Below are positions 20,679 through 29,112 of a DNA stretch of 64,000 nucleotides, piece by piece. The DNA is taken from the NCBI RefSeq assembly GCF_000143825.1, contig NZ_CM000961.1:1021772-1085771 (forward strand), read 5' to 3'. A model generated the notes under the pieces. That model searched no databases and was not told the DNA's origin. It worked only from the letters and a program-made list of their open reading frames with translations. The stretch is from Corynebacterium genitalium ATCC 33030. GTDB taxonomy: Bacteria > Actinomycetota > Actinomycetes > Mycobacteriales > Mycobacteriaceae. The position numbers and the translations under genes are program-made. Position 1 is the first letter of the stretch; every line of letters starts with the position of its first letter.

Positions 20679-20801
20679 ATGAAGGTCCGCAAGTCGCTTC
20701 GGTCGCTGAAGAACAAGCCGGGCGCCCAGGTTGTGCGCCGCCACGGCAAGGTGTACGTGATCAACAAGAAGGATCCGCGTTTCAAGGCCCGTCAGGGTTA
20801 A
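20679..20801 (+). CDS. rpmJ: 50S ribosomal protein L36, zinc-free (C-minus) form
   Basis: A 40-residue basic protein starting [17 protein letters not shown], ending [10 protein letters not shown], with AAAGGAG 7 bases before ATG. This is ribosomal protein L36. It has no cysteine at all, whereas the zinc-binding form has a C-C-C-H zinc site, so it is the zinc-independent paralogue often derepressed in zinc shortage. A strong terminator follows 16 bases after the stop. Confidence 0.95.
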   Translation: MKVRKSLRSLKNKPGAQVVRRHGKVYVINKKDPRFKARQG

Positions 20802-20816
20802 GCGGTTCTTAGCGTC

Positions 20817-20861
20817 AGCGCCCCCGTCTTGCGTGCGAAAGCTCGCGGCGGGGGCGCTTTC
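20817..20861 (+). terminator. Rho-independent terminator after rpmJ
   Basis: AGCGCCCCCG at 20817-20826 pairs perfectly with CGGGGGCGCT at 20849-20858, followed by TTTCC. A second small helix GCGTGCG/GCTCGC lies in the loop. Confidence 0.85.
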
Positions 20862-20950
20862 CATTTTCCAAAGAATGTGAAATAAGTCACTTTTCCGGGA
20901 AAATTTCACCCATGTAAGCCATTCTGGACGCGTAAAACATTCCGGGGTAA

Positions 20951-21048
20951 CTACATGTAGGTGATTTAGTGGCCGTATCCTGCAAATACCATGTTTGTAA
21001 CTACTATATGTAGTAGTGGTTGCTTGTTTTTCCTACAACGTATAGTGT
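20951..21048 (+). promoter_or_regulatory. nrdHIE promoter region with NrdR-like repeats
   Basis: The 313 bases between the rpmJ terminator and nrdH hold no gene but several related repeats: CTACATGTAG (20951-20960, perfect palindrome), CTACTATATGTAGTAG (21001-21016, one mismatch pair) and CCTACAACGTATAGTGT (21032-21048). The last two are centred about 32 bases apart, three helical turns, as in the paired boxes of the ribonucleotide-reductase repressor NrdR. Assignment to NrdR is inferred from the target genes and the spacing. Confidence 0.6.
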
Positions 21049-21173
21049 TTCAAAGTGTTCGCCCCCGGGATGTGAACAGCTGGTTGTTCCCCGGAAGCCA
21101 ACAGGCCCAAGTGCCACGTTCAAAGCCGTGTAATCAGAGCAGTTTTCCCGAGCAGAAAAGAGTCGTCCCCGCC

Positions 21174-21407
21174 ATGTCCATCACCCTCTACACCAAGCCC
21201 GCATGCGTGCAGTGCAACGCGACCAAGAAGGCCCTCGACCGTGCAGGTCTGAACTACACCACCGTGGATATCTCCCTGGATGACTCCGCCCGTGACTACG
21301 TGATGGCGCTGGGTTACCTGCAGGCCCCGGTCGTGGAAGTTGACGGTGACCACTGGTCCGGTTTCCGTCCGGACCGCATCCGCACCCTCGCCGAGGCTGC
21401 TGCCTAA
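21174..21407 (+). CDS. nrdH: Glutaredoxin-like protein NrdH
   Basis: A 77-residue redoxin with the motif KPACVQCNATKKAL (active-site CVQC) and the C-terminal SGFRPDRI that distinguishes NrdH from glutaredoxins. NrdH is the electron donor of class Ib ribonucleotide reductase and is itself reduced by thioredoxin reductase. ATG 21174 fits the family length. First gene of the nrdHIE operon. Confidence 0.96.
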   Translation: MSITLYTKPACVQCNATKKALDRAGLNYTTVDISLDDSARDYVMALGYLQAPVVEVDGDHWSGFRPDRIRTLAEAAA

Positions 21408-21481
21408 GCTCGATTCCCACTGCCCGTTAAGCCGTCACCAGCTGGCGGCTTATCGTATGCCCGAAGATAGGTGAGTAGCGC

Positions 21482-22009
21482 ATGCTGGTGGTTTATTTCT
21501 CCTCTACGACGGAGAACACGCACCGGTTTGTCGGCAAGCTGGGTTTGCCGGCGGCACGCATTCCGCTGCGCCGCACGCAGCAACCACTGACAGTGGAGAA
21601 GCCCTATGTCTTGGTTGTGCCGACGTATGGGGGAGGGGCGTCGATAAGCGAAGGGAACTCGCGCCCCGTGCCACCGCAAGTTATCCACTTTCTCAATGAC
21701 CCGCACAATCGTGCTTTGTTGCGTGGTGTGATCGCGGGAGGCAACTCCAACTTCGGCCCTGATTTCGGCCGGGCAGGCGAGGTGATCTCCGCTAAGACGG
21801 GCGTGCCCTACCTCTACCGCTTCGAAATGATGGGCACCGAATACGACGTCACGCACGTGCGTGATTCTCTTATCGCCCACCGCGAGCGGCTCGGGTTGGG
21901 CCCGATGACATCCACGGAAAAAGATCGGCTCGACGAGCACGTGCAGACCCGCGTCGACGACAGCGCGCGGCGGCTGGCACAGTTGCGCAAGCGCTACCAA
22001 ACGGTGTGA
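21482..22009 (+). CDS. nrdI: Flavodoxin-like protein NrdI
   Basis: A 175-residue flavodoxin-fold protein beginning [16 protein letters not shown], the FMN phosphate loop, with the second flavin loop around VPTYGGG and a third near GGNSNFG. NrdI activates the dimanganese-tyrosyl cofactor of NrdF with superoxide or peroxide. The ATG follows GATAGGTGAG. The C-terminal 35 residues are longer than in short NrdIs, as in other corynebacteria. Confidence 0.95.
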   Translation: MLVVYFSSTTENTHRFVGKLGLPAARIPLRRTQQPLTVEKPYVLVVPTYGGGASISEGNSRPVPPQVIHFLNDPHNRALLRGVIAGGNSNFGPDFGRAGEVISAKTGVPYLYRFEMMGTEYDVTHVRDSLIAHRERLGLGPMTSTEKDRLDEHVQTRVDDSARRLAQLRKRYQTV

Positions 22010-22088
22010 AAACAGACTTCACAACTTCATAGCTGTACCTCTCCTATAAACGCTCCATGAACTCCCGCACAAGAAAGGCCCGACTACA

Positions 22089-24251
22089 GTGACCGCCACA
22101 ACGGGAAAGACCGTCGCTGAGCCCGTCGACACGGCAGATCAGCTCGACTACCACGCGCTCAACGCGCTGCTGAACCTTTATGACGAGAACGGCCACATCC
22201 AGTTCGACAAAGACCGTGAGGCCGCGAACCAGTTCTTCCTCCAGCACGTCAACCAGAACACCGTCTACTTCCACGACCTGGAAGAAAAGATGAACTACCT
22301 GGTGGAAAACAAGTACTACGAGCCGGACGTCATCAAGGCCTACGACTGGGACTTTGTGAAGTCCACGTTCAAGCGGGCGTACGCCTTCAAGTTCCGCTTC
22401 CAGTCCTTCCTCGGCGCGTACAAGTACTACACTTCCTACACGCTGAAGACCTTCGACGGCCGCCGCTACCTGGAGCGTTTCGAGGACCGCGTGGCCATGA
22501 CCGCACTGTTCCTCGCCGACGGCAACGAGGAGATCGCCTCCGCGCTTGTCGACGAAATTATGACCGGCCGGTTCCAGCCCGCCACCCCCACCTTCCTCAA
22601 TGCGGGTAAGGCACAGCGCGGCGAGCTGGTGTCCTGCTTCCTGCTGCGCATCGAGGACAACATGGAGTCCATCGGCCGCGCCATCAACTCCTCCCTGCAG
22701 CTATCGAAGCGCGGCGGTGGTGTGGCGCTGCTGCTGAGCAACATCCGCGAGTCCGGCGCACCGATTAAGCACATTGAGAACCAGTCCTCCGGTGTCATCC
22801 CCGTGATGAAGCTGCTGGAAGACTCCTTCTCCTACGCCAACCAGCTCGGCGCCCGCCAGGGTGCTGGTGCGGTGTACTTGAACGCGCACCACCCGGACAT
22901 CATGCGCTTCTTGGACACCAAGCGTGAGAACGCGGACGAGAAGATCCGCATCAAGACGCTCTCGCTCGGTGTGGTCATCCCGGACATCACCTTTGAGCTG
23001 GCCAAGCGCAACGACGACATGTACCTGTTCTCCCCGTACGACGTCGAGCGCGTTTACGGTGTGCCGTTCGCCGACATCTCTGTCACGGAGAAGTACGACG
23101 AGATGGTGGAGGACCCGCGCATCCGCAAGACGAAGATCAAGGCGCGCCAGTTCTTCCAGACGATCGCCGAGATCCAGTTCGAGTCCGGCTACCCGTACAT
23201 TCTCTTCGAGGACCACGCCAACCGTGCGAACCCGGTGAAGACGGGCCGGATCAACATGTCCAACCTGTGTTCGGAGATTCTCCAGGTCAACTCTGCATCC
23301 GTGCTCAATGAGGACCTGACCTACGACACGATCGGCCACGACATTTCCTGCAACTTGGGCTCTCTCAACATTGCGATGGCAATGGATTCGGACAACTTCT
23401 CCCGCACCGTCGAGACCGCCATTCGCGGCCTGACGGCTGTCGCGGACAAGACCTCGATCGATTCGGTGCCGAGCGTGCGCGAGGGCAACGATGCTTCGCA
23501 CGCCATCGGCTTGGGCCAGATGAACCTGCACGGCTACCTCGGCCGCGAGCACATCGAGTACGGCTCCGAGGAAGGCCTGGACTTCACCAACGCCTACTTC
23601 GCCACGATCATGTACGAGTGCCTCAAGGCCTCCCACAAGATCGCCGTGGAGAAGGGCCAGCGCTTCGCGGGCTTCGAGGACTCCGAGTACGCCAGCGGCG
23701 AGTTCTTCGACCGCTACAACCCGGCCGACTTCCAGCCGAAGACGCAGCGCGTCAAGGAGCTTTTCGACGGCTCCTCCGCCCAGCCCCCGAGCGCTGAGGA
23801 ATGGGAGCAGCTCAAGGCCGACGTTGCTCGTGACGGCATCTACAACCGTTACCTGCAGGCAGTTCCGCCGACCGGCTCGATCTCCTACATCAACAACTCG
23901 ACGTCGTCGATCCACCCGATCGCCTCCAAGATCGAGATCCGCAAGGAAGGCAAGATCGGCCGCGTCTACTACCCGGCGCCGCACATGGACAACGAGAACG
24001 CCGGCTACTTCAAGGACGCATACGAGATCGGTTTCGAGAAGATCATCGACACCTACGCTGAAGCCACGAAGTACGTGGACCAGGGCTTGTCTCTGACGCT
24101 GTTCTTCAAGGACACCGTCACCACCCGCGACATCAACCGCGCCCAGATCTACGCGTGGCGTAAGGGCATCAAGACGCTCTACTACATCCGCCTGCGCCAG
24201 ATGGCGCTGGAAGGCACTGAAGTTGAGGGCTGCGTGTCCTGCATGCTCTAG
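22089..24251 (+). CDS. nrdE: Class Ib ribonucleoside-diphosphate reductase alpha subunit
   Basis: A 720-residue catalytic subunit. The N-terminal ATP-cone-like region is short as in NrdE. The active-site cysteines in [11 protein letters not shown] and NMSNLCSEI, the loop [19 protein letters not shown], and the C-terminal redox pair GCVSCML at the very end, which is reduced by NrdH, are all visible. The start is GTG 22089. It is the third gene of the nrdHIE operon and is followed by a strong terminator, so nrdF has its own promoter. Confidence 0.97.
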   Translation: MTATTGKTVAEPVDTADQLDYHALNALLNLYDENGHIQFDKDREAANQFFLQHVNQNTVYFHDLEEKMNYLVENKYYEPDVIKAYDWDFVKSTFKRAYAFKFRFQSFLGAYKYYTSYTLKTFDGRRYLERFEDRVAMTALFLADGNEEIASALVDEIMTGRFQPATPTFLNAGKAQRGELVSCFLLRIEDNMESIGRAINSSLQLSKRGGGVALLLSNIRESGAPIKHIENQSSGVIPVMKLLEDSFSYANQLGARQGAGAVYLNAHHPDIMRFLDTKRENADEKIRIKTLSLGVVIPDITFELAKRNDDMYLFSPYDVERVYGVPFADISVTEKYDEMVEDPRIRKTKIKARQFFQTIAEIQFESGYPYILFEDHANRANPVKTGRINMSNLCSEILQVNSASVLNEDLTYDTIGHDISCNLGSLNIAMAMDSDNFSRTVETAIRGLTAVADKTSIDSVPSVREGNDASHAIGLGQMNLHGYLGREHIEYGSEEGLDFTNAYFATIMYECLKASHKIAVEKGQRFAGFEDSEYASGEFFDRYNPADFQPKTQRVKELFDGSSAQPPSAEEWEQLKADVARDGIYNRYLQAVPPTGSISYINNSTSSIHPIASKIEIRKEGKIGRVYYPAPHMDNENAGYFKDAYEIGFEKIIDTYAEATKYVDQGLSLTLFFKDTVTTRDINRAQIYAWRKGIKTLYYIRLRQMALEGTEVEGCVSCML

Positions 24252-24269
24252 TTTTCCTGTGCCCAGTCG

Positions 24270-24318
24270 CACCCCGAGGGTCGGAACCGTCGCGTTCCCC
24301 CTCGGGGTGTGGCATTTT
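24270..24318 (+). terminator. Terminator between nrdE and nrdF
   Basis: CACCCCGAGGG at 24270-24280 pairs perfectly with CCCTCGGGGTG at 24299-24309, followed by TGGCATTTTT. It ends the nrdHIE transcript. Confidence 0.88.
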
Positions 24319-24360
24319 TGGGGGAGGGGTTTGGGTGCGTCGTCAAGCAAATGCCCGTAA

Positions 24361-25380
<1,020 letters not shown>

Positions 25381-25419
25381 GACCCCAGAGCTTGCTTGAG
25401 GCCCGAAAGGGCTGATGGG

Positions 25420-25460
25420 AGGCCCGGACCCGCAGGTTTCTGCAGGTCCGGGCCTTTTTT
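25420..25460 (+). terminator. Island-borne terminator for nrdF
   Basis: AGGCCCGGACC at 25420-25430 pairs with GGTCCGGGCCT at 25445-25455, with an inner GCAG/CTGC helix and a T6 tail. It lies inside the integrated DNA and would replace the native nrdF terminator displaced to 45618. Confidence 0.9.
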
Positions 25461-25518
25461 CGTGCGTCCATCCGAAGGACAGAGGAGAGCACAGATGAAC
25501 ATCAGTATCCGTTCGGTA

Positions 25519-25705
25519 TGGCACGGGGGTGGCACGAGCGCACCTTCCAGCCAAGCGCGGGGTGGCTCGCAGCCCGAAATTTGGGGGCAGCCTGCCACCG
25601 GCTGCGTGCCACAGCGTGCCAATAGGCTCGCGTCGGAGCTCGTAAAAGGCCAGGTGAGAGGCCGGTTCGAAGGGACTGCACGACCTAGTGGCACGGAGTG
25701 GCACG
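25519..25705. repeat. Six TGGCACG repeats between attL and the integrase (probable arm sites)
   Basis: TGGCACG occurs at 25519-25525, 25530-25536, 25689-25695 and 25699-25705 in direct orientation, and as CGTGCCA at 25605-25611 and 25615-25621. They form three pairs with 10-11 base spacing, one helical turn, in the 285-base gene-free gap upstream of the integrase. This is the pattern of arm-type binding sites of a tyrosine integrase or of excisionase. Confidence 0.65.
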
Positions 25706-25745
25706 ACGGTCCGCGTGAGTCCATTCGCGGCACCTGGAGGGCACG

Positions 25746-27014
25746 ATGAGCACCACGAAGAAGCTTGAGACGGCGGCGAAGAGAGAGACCTGGGGGAGCC
25801 TGCGGAAGCTCCCCTCAGGACGGTGGCAGGCGCGCTACCCGGCCCCAGACGGGCAGATGCACTCGGCCCGCACGGAGGACGACAAGCCGTTGACGTTCCT
25901 CACCAAGACCGACGCTCGCACGTGGCTCGCCAGCGTGCACACGAAGATCGCGCAGGGAGAATGGGAGCCACCCTCGGTCGTCGCGGCTCGGCGTCGAGCG
26001 GAAGCGGAAGCCGAGGAGGCGAGGTCGATCGGTTTCGCCGAGTACGCCGAGCGCTGGATCGAGTTCATTCGCCTCGAACCGACGCGCGGGGGAAAGAAGC
26101 GGGCGGTCGCCACGGTGCGTTCCTACAAGAGCAAGGTCACCGGATACCTGATTCCCGAGTTCGGCGACACGGAGATCCAACGCATTGACATGGCTCGCAT
26201 TCGGGTCATGACCCGTCGTCTGGATCAGATTCCGGCGCCGCTGAATCCGAAGTCGAAGTTCAACGGCATCACCCGTCCGGTGCTGATCGTGCTCATGATG
26301 ATCCTGCGACAGGCAGCTCGAGACGGGATCATCCCGGCGGCACCTCCCATTTCGATCCCCAAGCAGGAATCGGTGCGGCATGATCACGATCATGATCCAG
26401 AGGATGACGTTGCGACTCCGGAGCAGGTCGAAGCCCTCTATGAGGCGACGCCGGATCTGTACTCGATCATGGTCCTGCTTGCCGCTTGGTGCCAGTTGCG
26501 TCGTGATGAGTGCCTCGGACTGCAGCGCCGGGACATCCAGTGGCATAACGACGGCACTGCCACTTTGTATGTGCGCCGGCAGTTCAACGCGAACACGGGC
26601 GCTATGTCGGACCCGAAGAGCGAGGCTGGCAAGCGAGCACTGAGCGTTCCGCGGATCATGGTGGAGCGTCTCAAGGAGCATCTGCGAGACAACGTCGCGT
26701 CCGAGGCGAAGGCTCCCGTGGTTCCTTCCAGCGTCCGTGGCAGCGTGCCGCTGTCACACACCAAGTGGGGGCATCTCTGGGGTGACGCCCGCGATACGGC
26801 CAAGAGCGTGCCGCTGGGATTCCGATTCCATGATCTTCGGCACACCGGCCTGACCCTCTTTGCGCAAGAGGGCGCGACCCTGGCCGAGTTGATGCGCCGA
26901 GGCGGCCATGCCGATATGCGGGTTGTGCTGCGCTACCAGCATTCCACGATGACTCGTGATCGGGAACTGGCCAATCGTATGAGTGACCGTGTCGAGGCTC
27001 AGCTTGCCGCCTAG
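25746..27014 (+). CDS. int: Tyrosine-type site-specific integrase
   Basis: A 422-residue phage/ICE integrase. The N-terminus (GSLRKLPSGRWQARYP) is the AP2-like arm-binding domain, the SAM-like core-binding domain covers roughly residues 95-200, and the catalytic domain follows with Arg near residue 251 (QLRRDECLGL), HDLRHTG near 361, the GGHADM segment and the nucleophile Tyr near 397 (LRYQHS). GGAGG lies 7 bases before ATG 25746. It faces away from attL and is followed by an excisionase-like gene. It very likely inserted the island at the 3' end of nrdF. Confidence 0.93.
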   Translation: MSTTKKLETAAKRETWGSLRKLPSGRWQARYPAPDGQMHSARTEDDKPLTFLTKTDARTWLASVHTKIAQGEWEPPSVVAARRRAEAEAEEARSIGFAEYAERWIEFIRLEPTRGGKKRAVATVRSYKSKVTGYLIPEFGDTEIQRIDMARIRVMTRRLDQIPAPLNPKSKFNGITRPVLIVLMMILRQAARDGIIPAAPPISIPKQESVRHDHDHDPEDDVATPEQVEALYEATPDLYSIMVLLAAWCQLRRDECLGLQRRDIQWHNDGTATLYVRRQFNANTGAMSDPKSEAGKRALSVPRIMVERLKEHLRDNVASEAKAPVVPSSVRGSVPLSHTKWGHLWGDARDTAKSVPLGFRFHDLRHTGLTLFAQEGATLAELMRRGGHADMRVVLRYQHSTMTRDRELANRMSDRVEAQLAA

Positions 27015-27096
27015 AAGAGCGAGTCATCAGAGTCCTCTCCGGACACCGATGGACACCTGTGAAGGGAGGGGAACTCGCTAGCTGAAAGGACAAGTG

Positions 27097-27303
27097 ATGG
27101 ACGTTCGGAGTCGATCAGAATCATCGAGACCCGACTTGGTGTCGTTGACGGAAGCGGCAGAACAGTTCGGCGTCTCGGTCAAGACGCTGCGGCGCAGAAT
27201 CGCGGACGGAACCATCCATGGTTACCGGGTCGGACGCCTGATCCGTGTTGATCTGGACGAACTGCATGACCGCCTACTCGTTGAAATCCCGTCGGCGAGA
27301 TGA
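27097..27303 (+). CDS. Excisionase-like helix-turn-helix protein
   Basis: A 68-residue protein with a MerR/excisionase-type helix-turn-helix: VSLTEAAEQFGVSVKTLRRRI followed by a wing containing GYRVGRLIRV and DLDELHD. Small proteins of this kind next to integrases act as recombination directionality factors (Xis). GAAAGGA precedes the start; GTG 27094 immediately upstream is an alternative. Confidence 0.8.
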   Translation: MDVRSRSESSRPDLVSLTEAAEQFGVSVKTLRRRIADGTIHGYRVGRLIRVDLDELHDRLLVEIPSAR

Positions 27304-27313
27304 CAAAGGCAGG

Positions 27314-27347
27314 TGAGGGGGCGGGGTATCTGCGCCCCGCCCCCTCA
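27314..27347 (+). terminator. Perfect GC-rich hairpin after the excisionase gene
   Basis: TGAGGGGGCGGGG at 27314-27326 pairs over 13 bp with CCCCGCCCCCTCA at 27335-27347, with an 8-base loop and no T tract. It probably ends the int-xis transcript. Confidence 0.7.
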
Positions 27348-27478
27348 CTCGTGCGGTGGGCCGCAAAGTCTCGGATTCGGAACCACGCGATTTTGTCCCA
27401 TCCGGTCCAGGCCAGGGAGCCAGTCTCGATGTGGAGGCGCCGCGACGCCCGGGATTGCCGGGAGCATAGACTCCTCCC

Positions 27479-27823
27479 ATGAGCAGGCAGACCATCGAAC
27501 TACTCGTGGACGATCTCGACGGCACGGTGCTCGAACCCGAGGAGGGGACAACCGTCACATTCGGGCTCGACAAGCGGACCTACGAGATCGACCTCTCCAG
27601 CAGCCACGCGCAGGAGCTGCGCGACGCATTGGCTCCCTATCTCAAGACTGCCCGATCGGCTGGTGTCCGAGCGTCCTCCCGCGCGCGCCGGGCCGCTACG
27701 CAGCAGCGCAGCGGATACAAGCTCAGCGAGATTCGCCAGTGGGCACAGGAGAACGGGTACGACGTCCCCACCCGTGGACGGGTACCCAACGCCGTCATCG
27801 ACGCCTACAACGCTGCGCACTGA
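27479..27823 (+). CDS. Lsr2-like nucleoid-associated protein (xenogeneic silencer type)
   Basis: A 114-residue Lsr2 homologue. The N-terminal dimerisation domain is seen in TIELLVDDLDG and VTFGLDKRTYEIDLSSSHAQELRDAL, a flexible basic linker follows (about residues 55-78), and the C-terminal DNA-binding domain carries IRQWAQENGYDV and the AT-hook-like RGR in PTRGRVPNAVIDAYNAA. Lsr2-type proteins coat AT-rich foreign DNA and silence it; the prophage-encoded CgpS of C. glutamicum is a known example in this genus. Its place on the island, beside the integrase, suggests it represses island or host foreign genes. Confidence 0.9.
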   Translation: MSRQTIELLVDDLDGTVLEPEEGTTVTFGLDKRTYEIDLSSSHAQELRDALAPYLKTARSAGVRASSRARRAATQQRSGYKLSEIRQWAQENGYDVPTRGRVPNAVIDAYNAAH

Positions 27824-27974
27824 ATCGTGCTTCGTCGCCGGTCGGACGAGCACACGATTCGGGGCTAAGACTTGTCTCCTATTAGGGAGGCCCAGCCGTG
27901 GACGGCGGCCGTGCGGACCGGGTACGCGCTGCGTCCAGGCGGGATCGGTCGCGGGCCACCCGTATCCTTGAGAA

Positions 27975-28505
27975 GTGGTTGAACTGGTTCTGATCGTGGG
28001 GCACGTGGGTGCGGGGAAATCGACGAGGGCGAAGGAACTCGCGGCCCGGACGGGCGCTGTGCGGCTGAGTCCCGACGAGTGGATGGCGCCCCTCTTCCAG
28101 CACTCGGACCCAGAGGGGATGCGCGACGTCGTCGAGGGGCGCTTGATCTGGACGGCGGTCGAGATCCTCCGGGCGGGCGCCTCGGTGATCCTCGACTTCG
28201 GCTTCTGGGGCCGAGATGAGCGGGCCGCGCTGAACTGGCTCGCCGGAACCGTTGGAGCAACCACGCGTACTGAGTATGTCCCTGTCGACAAGCAGACGCA
28301 GGCCGAACGAGTGGCCAAACGCTGGAGGGAAACGCCGGAGCAGACCTGGCCGGTCACGCAAGCTGAGCTCGACGAGTGGCGTGCCATGCTCCAGGAACCT
28401 GATGCGGACGAGCTGCAGGCGTTGTACACCATGCCGGCCCCCGACGGGGACGGATGGCGGGGCTGGATCGCCGAGCGCTGGCCGACGGCGCTCGGCACGA
28501 GGTGA
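27975..28505 (+). CDS. P-loop kinase/AAA-family ATPase of unknown substrate
   Basis: A 176-residue P-loop protein with Walker A GHVGAGKST near the N-terminus, SPDEWM (a kinase-like acidic loop) and a lid region rich in Arg (ERVAKRWRETP). It resembles the small AAA_33/zeta-like kinases that phosphorylate nucleosides, antibiotics or sugars. The start is GTG 27975. It ends 4 bases before the acetyltransferase gene. No substrate can be assigned. Confidence 0.75.
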   Translation: MVELVLIVGHVGAGKSTRAKELAARTGAVRLSPDEWMAPLFQHSDPEGMRDVVEGRLIWTAVEILRAGASVILDFGFWGRDERAALNWLAGTVGATTRTEYVPVDKQTQAERVAKRWRETPEQTWPVTQAELDEWRAMLQEPDADELQALYTMPAPDGDGWRGWIAERWPTALGTR

Positions 28506-28509
28506 CGCC

Positions 28510-29112
28510 ATGACCGAGGACCTGGGCATCCGCACCTACCGCGACAATGACCTCGAGTCACTGGTCGAGCTGGGCCTGCGGGCGTGGCAGCCGGTGTTCG
28601 AGTCATGGCGCGAGATTCTCGGAGACCGCCTCTACGACCTTGCCTACCCCGACTGGCGATCGAAGCAGGCCTCGCAAATCCGTCGGACGTGCCTCGATAG
28701 CGCGGCGAGAACACTCGTGGCCGAGATCGGCGGGCTCGTCGCGGGCTTTGCCGTCGTCACGGTGCAGGCTGACCGACCGCTCGGGACGGCGACGGGAGAG
28801 GTCGAGATGATCGCCGTGCACCCCGCCGCCCAGCGCAGCGGGGCAGGGCGACGGCTGATGGAGGAGGCTCTGGAGATAATGCGCGGGGCCGGTTGTGCGC
28901 TGGCGCGGATCGGCACCGGGGGCGATGAGGGCCACGCCCCGGCACGCTCGCTCTACGAGTCGTGCAATGAAAAGTGCACCTCCTTCTCCAAGGAGGTCAC
29001 TGATGGCTACGAACACGAGCGAGACGAGGCACCGTCCCGGGCCGAACGCACGGCCTGGCCGCAGTCGCCGATCTGTCGTGTACCCAGCGTTCGCACGGAC
29101 CGGTCCCGATGA
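28510..29112 (+). pseudogene. GNAT acetyltransferase with replaced C-terminus
   Basis: Residues 1-150 form a GNAT fold: GIRTYRDNDLESLVEL at the start, the beta-4/5 region GEVEMIAVHP and the acetyl-CoA loop [16 protein letters not shown], then RSLYESC where the last two strands normally begin. After this point (about 28966) the sequence no longer resembles a GNAT and runs for some 50 residues into the start of the serine recombinase gene. I infer that integration of the recombinase element cut off the 3' end. The full frame stops at 29112. Confidence 0.72.
28978..28997 (+). promoter_or_regulatory. Hairpin that buries the recombinase ribosome binding site
   Basis: ACCTCCTT (28978-28985) and AAGGAGGT (28990-28997) form a perfect 8-bp stem with a 4-base loop. 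The second arm is the complete Shine-Dalgarno sequence of the serine recombinase, 5 bases before its ATG. In RNA this would hide the site. Confidence 0.65.

Noticed and set aside
25461..25745. A small gene starting at ATG 25496 in the arm-site region
   Set aside because: It would be a peptide of low complexity translated through the TGGCACG repeats, without family resemblance; the region fits attachment-site DNA better.
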